Assembly: GCA_023423835.1 (NCBI GenBank)
Contig: JAFAEW010000044.1
Coordinates: 1-47,939 of the forward strand
Direction: 5' to 3'
DNA from: Bacteroidota bacterium
GTDB lineage: Bacteria; Bacteroidota; Bacteroidia; Chitinophagales; Chitinophagaceae
DNA length: 47,939 nt
The notes beneath the pieces are model-generated. The model saw only the letters and a list, made by a program, of their open reading frames with translations. It did no database searches and was not told where the DNA came from. Each line of letters opens with the position of its first letter. Position 1 is the first letter of the stretch. A program made the translations under genes and the position numbers. Of the stretch, positions 41,532 to 47,939 are shown one piece after another.

Positions 41532-42791
41532 TTATCTTACTACCTGCATAGTCACCGAATAAGCCTTGCCATCTACCATAGCTACTGCCTTATAGAGTCC
41601 CGGCATTACTTTCGCTCCGTTCGCACCTCTTCCATCCCAGGATACAGTGTAATTTCCTGCGGTCTTTAATCCGCTCACCAGCGTCTTCACCGGCTGCATC
41701 ATGTAATTGTAGATCGTAATATTGACATTACTATTATGACCTACCGCATAACTGATGGTAGCCATATTGACAATCGGATTAGGAGAAACCTTCAATGTAA
41801 CGGCCATTCCCGCGCCCGCTGGCTTGATACCATCTTGTTTCTGGAAGAATGGCGGCAAACCATTGTAACGGCAAGAGATGATGCTCCATGTTCCGGTAGC
41901 GTACACGTCACCGCCACAATAGCTAGACCAATCCCCTTGTCCACCAAAATAACCATAGCCAAACCGGCCATTCATCGCATATCCGTTATACACGAATGAG
42001 TCAGTAGAACCGGAATTGCAATTATCGCCCATTGGATTAACTGCATGCAGTTCAATCTGTTTACTGGATTCATTCCACCAACCCCAGGCATTCCATACAA
42101 CGCCATCACCGAGGTCGATGGTACCTGTAGCAGTGGAAACACCTCCTGACGAGCTATAATTCAGGTGCCACTCATAAGCAAAACCGTCTCTAAGACAGAG
42201 GTTGCCTGAATTGCCACCGCCACCCGAAAGAACAAAGGATACGTTGTCCACGTCAAATAAATCAAACGATAATTCATATACCTTGAAGCTGGCAATGTTA
42301 CCTCCGGAGATATTAAACGTTTGACTGCCTCCGGCAACGGTGTTATCCTGATATCCAAGTGAATTTCCGTCAGGATCATACCATTCCAGCCGGGTGGATC
42401 CGACGTAATCCAGAAATCCGACATCCAATGAAAACGACTCGGCCGTTGTTGGAGTGTTTGTACCCGGCATTACGAACATTCCTGTAATAGGTCCTTCATA
42501 GGTAGGAGTGCCCGACAATACCGGTGCGGTGGGCACCGCTCCATCATCGGAAATAAAAGCGCTGGTTCCGGGTCCGAATACAATTCCCAGATTGCTGTAC
42601 TGCGTGGTGATAACGGTACCCACGGGGTATTCACTAAAGGTAATCATTGGGGCAACATTGGGTTGTGATTTTTGCTTCACAACAGGGGTGAGTGCGCTGC
42701 TTGTCCTCTTCGTATTTTGAGCTGATGCAAAGTTCAAAGAAAAAAAGCATACCAATACCATGACGCCAATCAAGTGTCTTTTTGCTTTCAT
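41532..42791 (-). CDS. Secreted protein with FlgD-like C-terminal domain
   Basis: A 419-residue exported protein. Signal peptide ends ASAQ. Residues about 50-190 form a beta-sandwich with 'ITFSEYPVGTVITTQYSNLGIVF', recalling bacterial domains with the 'FE..PxGT.IT.QY...G..F' pattern, probably a carbohydrate- or surface-binding sandwich. The region around 195-310 is rich in Gly, Trp, Tyr and Asn. The C-terminus (about 335-419) is a FlgD Ig-like domain acting as T9SS sorting signal ('SPNPIVNMATISYAV', 'WDGRGANGAKVMPGLYKAV'). Catalytic residues are not evident. Monocistronic with a good terminator. Confidence 0.85.
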   Translation of the reverse strand: MKAKRHLIGVMVLVCFFSLNFASAQNTKRTSSALTPVVKQKSQPNVAPMITFSEYPVGTVITTQYSNLGIVFGPGTSAFISDDGAVPTAPVLSGTPTYEGPITGMFVMPGTNTPTTAESFSLDVGFLDYVGSTRLEWYDPDGNSLGYQDNTVAGGSQTFNISGGNIASFKVYELSFDLFDVDNVSFVLSGGGGNSGNLCLRDGFAYEWHLNYSSSGGVSTATGTIDLGDGVVWNAWGWWNESSKQIELHAVNPMGDNCNSGSTDSFVYNGYAMNGRFGYGYFGGQGDWSSYCGGDVYATGTWSIISCRYNGLPPFFQKQDGIKPAGAGMAVTLKVSPNPIVNMATISYAVGHNSNVNITIYNYMMQPVKTLVSGLKTAGNYTVSWDGRGANGAKVMPGLYKAVAMVDGKAYSVTMQVVR

Positions 42792-43103
42792 GATTGAAAA
42801 TTTAATAGTTATAAAATCAGTTTCAGAGGATGCCAGATTTTATTCACTTCAATGGGGTATTGATTGGACAGGTCGCGACTTGTAATGAAATCCACTCTGA
42901 AAATAACCAGCATCTATAAGAAAAACGAATTTATTTTTTTACAATTCATTATCAGAAGGATTGAAAAACACGTGATAACCTTTCCCATTTATTCTTAAAT
43001 GCAACTAAGTCCATTCTGGTCGATGGAAGGAAATTGAAAAAAATATCAATGCCGGATTTCCCCGTGTAATCACGCAGTGGTTAAAAACGTTGCCAATGCC
43101 CCT
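42792..43103. other. Gene-free stretch upstream of the FlgD-like domain protein gene
   Basis: About 310 bases between the end of the SGNH hydrolase gene and the start of the FlgD-like protein gene, both on the minus strand. No coding frame, strong hairpin or exact TAnnTTTG element is seen. It must hold the promoter of the gene at 42791. Confidence 0.6.
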
Positions 43104-43718
43104 TTATTTCTTGATCAGGCCTTCAATGATGGCGGATATACCGGAAGCCCATTTTTCATATTCTTTTCCCGACGGATGCAAGCCATCCGAGGCGACAAGC
43201 GTTTCATCCGTTAAAGCCTGGCGGCTTCCGTCCGTGATATTGAGATAGGAGGTCTTATATTGATAGGCTAACTTTTGAATAACGGCATTAAACTCATTTA
43301 TCTGCAACGAAATTTTTTCCTGATCCCAGTTTTTTGCAAATGGAGTTACGCCCCAATCGGGAATCGAAATCAAGATGACATGATCGGCTTTTGAATTTAC
43401 CAGCGAGATCGATTTATTCAGCAGCTGTTCAAATTCCGACTCAAATTTTTCAAGCGCAAGTCCGCGGTACTGGTTATTTACGCCAACCAGGAGCGTAACA
43501 AAATCGTAGCTTTCATTTAAACTGTAATTTTCTATCAATTCCAGCAATTCGTCACTTGTAAATCCGGTTGCCGCAACAATTTCGGGTGTATAAAAATGCA
43601 GCCCATTGTTTCTCAGATTTTGCACCAACCGGTAGGGAAAGCTTTCATATAATTTTACCGCTTCTCCCACTGTATAAGAATCTCCGAGGCATAACAATGA
43701 AAAGTACGATTCTCTCAT
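43104..43718 (-). CDS. SGNH/GDSL hydrolase
   Basis: A 204-residue cytosolic esterase-type hydrolase. The four SGNH blocks are visible: GDS (Ser14 nucleophile), Gly52 (ATGFTSDE), GVNN (Asn82) and DGLHPS with Asp178 and His181. Short size and lack of signal peptide suggest an intracellular esterase, lipase or acetylhydrolase; the substrate is not apparent. It begins 11 bases after the DUF1543 gene and is probably cotranscribed with it. Confidence 0.92.
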   Translation of the reverse strand: MRESYFSLLCLGDSYTVGEAVKLYESFPYRLVQNLRNNGLHFYTPEIVAATGFTSDELLELIENYSLNESYDFVTLLVGVNNQYRGLALEKFESEFEQLLNKSISLVNSKADHVILISIPDWGVTPFAKNWDQEKISLQINEFNAVIQKLAYQYKTSYLNITDGSRQALTDETLVASDGLHPSGKEYEKWASGISAIIEGLIKK

Positions 43719-43729
43719 GATGGTATAAT

Positions 43730-44293
43730 TTATAGAACGCTTATTTTTTCGAGTTTAAAATATCCTAAATTCAATTCATCCTCAGGGGCGTCGATGTCTT
43801 CAACCAACTCAATCCTGAATCTCTCCTTCATCGGTCCCGGAAGTATCTCTTCAATCTCATAAATATCATCCACATCAATCCCATATTTGTCATCAACATG
43901 AGAATTTGCTCCTTTAAAGCCCGTGTGTTTATAAAAGGCTGTCTGTTTTGCCCTTGAAATTGCCATAGACTTATTCGTAGCAGCCGTTAGTAATTTATAA
44001 TGGAATTCTTCAAACTCACCTTTCTTATATCCTCCCAGATTTATGAAAAACAATCTGGTTGGTTGTGGTGTTTCATCAGCCGATGACTTTTCTACCAGGT
44101 TCACCCGGAATCCATCGACCACGCGAATTTTCCGCCAGGCATCAAGATGCAATTTTCCTTCTGCCTCGGGCCAAAATGCTTTCATGGAAGGAATGAGATC
44201 CCTCAAATATTCCGCAATACCAAAATATATATCGTGTTGTTCTGTATTCCGGCCCTTCGGTTTACATCCCAACAAAATCATAAATAACTCCAT
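43730..44293 (-). CDS. DUF1543 domain protein
   Basis: A 187-residue cytosolic protein matching DUF1543: starts 'MELFMILLGCKPKGRNTEQHDIYFG' (LLGCKPKGRNTEQHD is the family hallmark) and later holds 'LFFINLGGYKKGEFEEFHYKLL' and 'ISRAKQTAFYKHTGF'. The family has two copies of this unit in some members; here the second is only partly visible. Function unknown. The first gene of a two-gene operon with the SGNH hydrolase. Confidence 0.88.
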   Translation of the reverse strand: MELFMILLGCKPKGRNTEQHDIYFGIAEYLRDLIPSMKAFWPEAEGKLHLDAWRKIRVVDGFRVNLVEKSSADETPQPTRLFFINLGGYKKGEFEEFHYKLLTAATNKSMAISRAKQTAFYKHTGFKGANSHVDDKYGIDVDDIYEIEEILPGPMKERFRIELVEDIDAPEDELNLGYFKLEKISVL

Positions 44294-44369
44294 ACAGGAA
44301 TTTTTGGTAAATATAAGATGAATTCAAAGTGCCGATTTCCTGTTCAGGCAGAATATTAGGGATAATTAG

Positions 44370-44400
44370 TTTGTCCGGTAACTAACAGCTGTTATTTTTG
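44370..44400 (+). promoter_or_regulatory. Promoter of the acyl-CoA dehydrogenase gene
   Basis: TTTG at 44370-44373, a 19-base spacer and TATTTTTG at 44393-44400: ideal Bacteroidota consensus. The ATG follows 67 bases later. Confidence 0.7.
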
Positions 44401-44467
44401 CAACCATTTTAATAACTACAAAATCCTTCCGGAAAATAAGGAACTTTGTACACTTAAATTTTAAAGA

Positions 44468-45652
44468 ATGGCTGCAAAGACAGATAACTTTCAATCTCCC
44501 GACTATTACCAGGTAGATGAATTATTTACAGAAGAACAGTTGATGATCAGAGATGCGGTAAGGAATTACGTAAAAAAAGAAATCTCGCCGATCATTGAGG
44601 AGTATGCCCAAAAGGCTGAATTTCCACAGCAAATTGTAAAACAATTGGGTGAACTCGGATGTTTTGGTCCAACAGTTCCTGCCGAATATGGTGGCGGCGG
44701 ATTAGATTACATCAGCTATGGACTGATGATGCAGGAATTGGAAAGAGGCGATAGCGGTGTTCGTTCCACAGCAAGTGTACAAGGGTCACTGGTAATGTTT
44801 CCGATCTATGCATACGGAAGTGAGGAACAAAAAAGAAAGTATCTCCCGAAACTGGGAAGCGGTGAATGGCTCGGATGTTTTGGATTAACAGAACCTGATC
44901 ACGGAAGCAATCCGGCCGGCATGTTGAGCAATTTTAAAGACGCCGGAGATTATGTAATCCTCAACGGATCAAAAATGTGGATCAGCAATGCACCCTTCGC
45001 ACAGGTTGCGGTGGTATGGGCAAAAGACGAAAACGGCGTCATTCACGGTCTAATTCTGGAAAGAGGAATGGAGGGATTCTCTACTCCCACCACCCACAAT
45101 AAATGGAGCCTCAGGGCAAGTGCAACAGGCGAACTTGTTTTTCACGATGTAAAGGTTCCGAAGGAAAATATTTTACCCAATGTAAAAGGATTAAAAGGGC
45201 CATTAAGTTGCCTTACCAAAGCCCGCTACGGCATTGCATGGGGAGCATTGGGAGCGGCAATGGATTGTTACGATACCGCACTGCAGTACAGCAAGGAGCG
45301 CGTTCAGTTTGGAAAACCGATCGGCGGATTTCAACTGCAACAAAAACGTTTGGCTGAAATGATTCTTGAGATTACCAAAGCGCAGCTACTCGTTTGGCGT
45401 TTGGGAGTTTTGATGAATGAAAATCGTGCAACTCCGCAACAGGTAAGTTTAGCAAAAAGAAACAGTTGCGAAATAGCCGTAAAAATTGCAAGAGAAGCGC
45501 GACAAATGCTTGGGGGAATGGGAATCACCGGAGAGTTTCCTGTGATGCGGCATATGATGAACCTCGAGAGCGTGATTACTTATGAAGGCACGCACGACAT
45601 TCATCTGCTAATTACGGGAATGGATGTAACCGGCATCAACGCATTTTCCTGA
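44468..45652 (+). CDS. Acyl-CoA dehydrogenase of the glutaryl-CoA dehydrogenase type
   Basis: A 394-residue flavoprotein dehydrogenase. Typical segments: 'VPAEYGGGGLDYISYGLMMQE', 'GCFGLTEPDHGSNP', 'WISNAPFAQVAVVWAK', 'RVQFGKPIGGFQLQQKRLAEM' and the catalytic Glu373 in TYEGTHDIHLLI. It has Arg99 (SGVRSTASVQ), which matches the Arg that binds the glutaryl carboxylate in human GCDH, and the GCDH-like 'KARYGIAWGALG'. The enzyme would convert glutaryl-CoA to crotonyl-CoA in lysine/tryptophan breakdown. Substrate is inferred from these residues. Strong promoter and terminator; single-gene unit. Confidence 0.9.
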   Translation: MAAKTDNFQSPDYYQVDELFTEEQLMIRDAVRNYVKKEISPIIEEYAQKAEFPQQIVKQLGELGCFGPTVPAEYGGGGLDYISYGLMMQELERGDSGVRSTASVQGSLVMFPIYAYGSEEQKRKYLPKLGSGEWLGCFGLTEPDHGSNPAGMLSNFKDAGDYVILNGSKMWISNAPFAQVAVVWAKDENGVIHGLILERGMEGFSTPTTHNKWSLRASATGELVFHDVKVPKENILPNVKGLKGPLSCLTKARYGIAWGALGAAMDCYDTALQYSKERVQFGKPIGGFQLQQKRLAEMILEITKAQLLVWRLGVLMNENRATPQQVSLAKRNSCEIAVKIAREARQMLGGMGITGEFPVMRHMMNLESVITYEGTHDIHLLITGMDVTGINAFS

Positions 45653-45711
45653 AGGAAAGGATTTTGAAAATTAAGGATTGAGTCTTTCGAATTTATCCGG
45701 GAAAAAATAAT

Positions 45712-45737
45712 GGCGGCATTTAAGGCCGCCTTTTTTT
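45712..45737 (+). terminator. Intrinsic terminator after the acyl-CoA dehydrogenase gene
   Basis: GGCGGC and GCCGCC form a perfect 6-bp stem around a 7-base loop, followed by seven T. It lies between converging genes and may serve the YtxH-like gene too. Confidence 0.9.
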
Positions 45738-45743
45738 GTGGTA

Positions 45744-45968
45744 TTATTCGGCAGCCGGCGCATTCATGGCATCCTTAACCTTCGTTGCGGCTGCCTCGCC
45801 TTCATCCTTCATACTACCGAGCAGATCAACGAGTTTGTGTCCCCAATTAGTTGCATTATCCGAAATTTTCTTTCTCAGATCAGAACCCGTTTCAGGAGCT
45901 ACCAGCATTCCTATTACAACACCCGCTACAACGGCACCGATCATGCCGAAAATAAACTTATTATTCAT
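45744..45968 (-). CDS. YtxH-like small membrane protein
   Basis: A 74-residue protein: one membrane segment at the N-terminus with a GxxxG-like pattern ('FIFGMIGAVVAGVVIGMLVAPETGSDLRKKI'), then the APxxGxxLRxxI signature of the YtxH/gas-vesicle-GvpP-like group and an amphipathic Lys/Glu/Ala-rich tail. The family is linked to general stress in Bacillus; the role here is unknown. ATG at 45968 is preferred to a TTG 24 bases upstream. It follows the membrane protein gene at 46017 by 48 bases. Confidence 0.8.
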   Translation of the reverse strand: MNNKFIFGMIGAVVAGVVIGMLVAPETGSDLRKKISDNATNWGHKLVDLLGSMKDEGEAAATKVKDAMNAPAAE

Positions 45969-46016
45969 AATTACGCTTTTACTTATTACCAATAATTTCC
46001 ATGCCAGAAAAGGCGG

Positions 46017-46412
46017 TTATTCTCTATTGGCTTTTACTTTGAGATTGGGAAGAAGCGACATAATGAGAATAATGAGGCAGTCGATAACCAGCAGATAAAG
46101 GCCCACTTTTTTTTCGGGACATTCGCCTGCTTCGCAAATGGAAAGAATCAAAAAATTTCGAACTGCCCATGCAAAATTAAAGGTAGCTAAAATGATATTT
46201 GTGCGTTTGGCCCAGATCTTCGGAAGCGCGAAAAATACCAGACAGAGGAAGGATAGCAGCACATTCATCAGTCCCGGCTTTCCTAAGTTCGATCCGCCTG
46301 CATCGAAACCGGTTATGGTGATCTGCGGACCCTGAATAAATGCCCAGGGCAAAAAGCAGATAAAGGCCACTGCAACACTGGCTACAATTCCAATCGGTTG
46401 TGAGTATTTCAT
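46017..46412 (-). CDS. Membrane protein of unknown function (four segments)
   Basis: A 131-residue protein with about four membrane segments (roughly 8-28, 47-65, 68-88 and 100-122). Short loops; the second loop 'GFDAGGSNLGKPG' and a periplasmic-side Cys pair (CEAGEC) stand out. No transporter signature that I recognise. It lies between tRNA-Cys and the YtxH-like gene on the same strand, so the three may share a transcript. Confidence 0.75.
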   Translation of the reverse strand: MKYSQPIGIVASVAVAFICFLPWAFIQGPQITITGFDAGGSNLGKPGLMNVLLSFLCLVFFALPKIWAKRTNIILATFNFAWAVRNFLILSICEAGECPEKKVGLYLLVIDCLIILIMSLLPNLKVKANRE

Positions 46413-46451
46413 TGAAATTAAAAAAGGATCACTTTTGTAATCCTTTTACTG

Positions 46452-46522
46452 AGGTCCCGAGCGGATTCGAACCGCTGTAAAAGGTTTTGCAGACCTCTGC
46501 CTAGCCACTCGGCCACGGAACC
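46452..46522 (-). tRNA. tRNA-Cys (anticodon GCA)
   Basis: A 71-base cloverleaf on the minus strand. Acceptor GGTTCCG pairs with CGGGACC (one T-G), discriminator T. Anticodon loop CTGCAAA. TpsiC arm GCGG/CCGC around TTCGAAT. CCA not encoded. Confidence 0.93.
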
Positions 46523-46546
46523 ATTTTTTAGCCCTGCGAAAATAGT

Positions 46547-46562
46547 CTATTTTTGAAAATAG
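46547..46562. repeat. Short palindrome upstream of tRNA-Cys
   Basis: CTATTTT-TG-AAAATAG: two 7-base arms with a 2-base centre, about 25 bases upstream of the tRNA-Cys 5' end, where the promoter should be. It may be an operator or a chance AT-rich palindrome. Confidence 0.3.
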
Positions 46563-46735
46563 CATAATTTAAATCTCAGCAATTTTAAAAATTCGCTTTT
46601 AATTTGATTCCTTCAAATGAATGGAAAGCAGTGGTAACAAGAATTATTTAATTGCGGGGAAAAACAATCCTTAGGAGTAAATTTGCTTAATAAAAATCGA
46701 ATCCAGATTTTCAATTACCGAGAAACATCCATCAA

Positions 46736-47608
46736 ATGCGAACCATAGAACCATCAGAATTAATCATCAATGAAAGAGGCGCAGTTTATCATCTGAATCT
46801 ACGGCCGGAAGAACTCGCCACAACGGTAATCACGGTGGGAGACCCCGATAGAGTTGCGATGGTGAGTAAACATTTTGACCATACATACCACAAGTTTCAA
46901 CACCGCGAATTCATTTCGCATACGGGCTCAATCGGATCGAAAAATATCACCGTTCTTTCTACCGGCATCGGCCCCGACAATATTGATATTGCGATCAATG
47001 AATTAGATGCACTTGCAAACATTGACTTTGAAACGCGGACGATAAAAAAAGAATTGCAGCAACTCACAATTATCAGACTGGGAACAAGCGGTTCATTGCA
47101 GGCCGATATTCCCGTTGATGAATTTGTAGCCGGAACGCATGGCCTTGGATTAGACAATTTGCTGACCTTTTACAAATATGAACCCAACGAAGAAGAAAAG
47201 CAGTTGTTGCAACATTTTATTGCATACACACAATTTCACGGAGACCCTTATATAGTGTCTGCTTCGGCTTCGTTACTTAAAGATTTTGTAGAAGGATTTC
47301 ATCACGGTATTACGGTTACCTGTCCGGGCTTTTATGGTCCACAGGGAAGAGTATTGCGGCTCGGACTTGCCTATCCGGACTTGAATAACAACCTGATGAA
47401 CTTCTCATTTGGAAATCACCGGATCACAAATTTTGAAATGGAAACCAGCTCAATCTACGGCTTGGGAAAATTGCTATCACATCATTGTTTAAGTCTCAAC
47501 ACCATCGTTGCCAACCGGGCAAACCGTACTTTTACCGCTGACTCGCATAAGTCGGTTGAAGGATTGATTGAAAAAGCATTAAATATTATAGCAGACATTC
47601 CCGATTAA
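46736..47608 (+). CDS. Nucleoside phosphorylase (uridine/purine phosphorylase family)
   Basis: A 290-residue cytosolic nucleoside phosphorylase of the PNP_UDP_1 superfamily, which splits a nucleoside with phosphate to base and ribose-1-phosphate. Recognisable segments: 'TVITVGDPDRVAMVSKHFD' (phosphate loop), 'VLSTGIGPDNIDIAINELDAL', 'IIRLGTSGSLQADIPVDEFV' and 'NFEMETSSIYGLGKLLSH', the ribose-contacting Met-Glu. The substrate (uridine or purine nucleosides) cannot be fixed from this; the uridine phosphorylase branch looks closer. The next gene, dapF, starts 3 bases after the stop. Confidence 0.9.
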   Translation: MRTIEPSELIINERGAVYHLNLRPEELATTVITVGDPDRVAMVSKHFDHTYHKFQHREFISHTGSIGSKNITVLSTGIGPDNIDIAINELDALANIDFETRTIKKELQQLTIIRLGTSGSLQADIPVDEFVAGTHGLGLDNLLTFYKYEPNEEEKQLLQHFIAYTQFHGDPYIVSASASLLKDFVEGFHHGITVTCPGFYGPQGRVLRLGLAYPDLNNNLMNFSFGNHRITNFEMETSSIYGLGKLLSHHCLSLNTIVANRANRTFTADSHKSVEGLIEKALNIIADIPD

Positions 47609-47611
47609 ACC

Positions 47612-47939
47612 ATGATAACTTTCTACAAATACCAGGGCGCCGGCAACGATTTCATTCTGCTCAATAACCTTGCGAACGACATCTTCCTCGATCGCGAACA
47701 AATAAAGTTTCTTTGCGATCGAAGATTCGGAGTGGGCGCTGACGGACTAATGATGGTGCAGCCAAAGGCCGGATTTGATTTTGAAATGAAATACTACAAT
47801 TCCGATGGCAATGAAAGCACAATGTGCGGAAACGGCGGAAGATGCATCGTAAAGTTTGCTGATAAAATCGGGTTGATGAAAGATCAATATTCTTTTCTCG
47901 CGATTGACGGACCGCATGAGGCGAAGATCCTGAAAAACG
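47612..47939 (+). CDS. dapF: Diaminopimelate epimerase, 5' part (runs off the window)
   Basis: The first 109 codons of DapF, which interconverts LL- and meso-diaminopimelate for lysine and peptidoglycan synthesis. Seen: 'MITFYKYQGAGNDF' with GAGNDF, 'DRRFGVGADGLMMV', 'YYNSDGNEST' and the first catalytic cysteine, Cys72, in MCGNGGRC. The second catalytic Cys lies beyond the window. The ATG at 47612 is 3 bases after the nucleoside phosphorylase stop, so the two genes are probably coupled. Confidence 0.95.
   Translation, partial: MITFYKYQGAGNDFILLNNLANDIFLDREQIKFLCDRRFGVGADGLMMVQPKAGFDFEMKYYNSDGNESTMCGNGGRCIVKFADKIGLMKDQYSFLAIDGPHEAKILKN

Overview
The window looks like a chromosomal segment of a Bacteroidota bacterium, most likely of the Chitinophagaceae/Chitinophagia. 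The evidence is: several secreted proteins with a C-terminal type IX secretion (T9SS) sorting domain; many families typical of the phylum (DUF4292, DUF4270, DUF5686, DUF2723, a one-domain 'glycogen synthase', MtaB); promoters of the Bacteroidota type (TAnnTTTG at -7, TTTG about 18-22 bases upstream); and almost no Shine-Dalgarno sequences. I see no phage, transposon, CRISPR array or plasmid gene. The order is mostly housekeeping core genome, with one accessory-looking locus, a tandem sulfatase pair.

Layout. 1-3.7 kb: a secreted PepSY-like protein, then a minus-strand operon ispF-dut-DUF4292 lipoprotein-EnvC-like M23 protein. 3.8-6.7 kb: M20 dipeptidase and a T9SS protein. 7.0-8.1 kb: two small proteins and a small integral membrane protein. 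8.2-11.0 kb, minus strand: tRNA-Thr, tRNA-Tyr, tRNA-Gly, tRNA-Thr, tuf, a terminator, tRNA-Trp, secE, nusG. This is the gene order of the E. coli tufB locus. 11.4-16.6 kb: VWA protein, rpsP, a delta-60-repeat T9SS protein, an unknown protein and metK. 16.7-20.9 kb: a DUF4270 lipoprotein and a GT5-like half protein read leftward, back to back with panC, panD and a heptose-1-phosphate adenylyltransferase. 21-23.8 kb: FUSC-family membrane protein and a small upstream gene. 24.0-26.2 kb: pdhA, a YfgM-like TPR membrane protein and ribH. 26.2-28.0 kb: mtaB and an exported Cys-rich DUF4258 protein. 28.2-31.6 kb: a large DUF2723 membrane protein. 32.1-36.5 kb: two tandem secreted sulfatases. 36.6-39.1 kb: a DUF5686 outer-membrane protein. 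39.3-41.4 kb: sucD and dprA. 41.5-44.3 kb: another T9SS protein, an SGNH hydrolase and DUF1543. 44.5-46.5 kb: glutaryl-CoA dehydrogenase-type enzyme, YtxH-like and membrane proteins, tRNA-Cys. 46.7 kb to the end: nucleoside phosphorylase and the 5' part of dapF, which runs off the window.

How the genes work together. Central metabolism (pdhA, sucD, metK, ribH, panC/panD, ispF, dut, dapF) and translation/export (tuf, secE, nusG, rpsP, tRNAs) are mixed with envelope biogenesis (EnvC-like protein, DUF4292, FUSC, heptose activation, DUF2723, DUF5686) and secretion of T9SS cargo. No obviously new multi-gene defence or mobile system is visible. The best leads are a LolB-like reading of the DUF4292 lipoprotein in an envelope operon, the catalytically degraded GT5-like and LytM-like proteins, the duplicated T9SS-exported iduronate-2-sulfatase-like enzymes with a MopE-type metal-binding insert, and candidate leaderless mRNAs for panD and mtaB.
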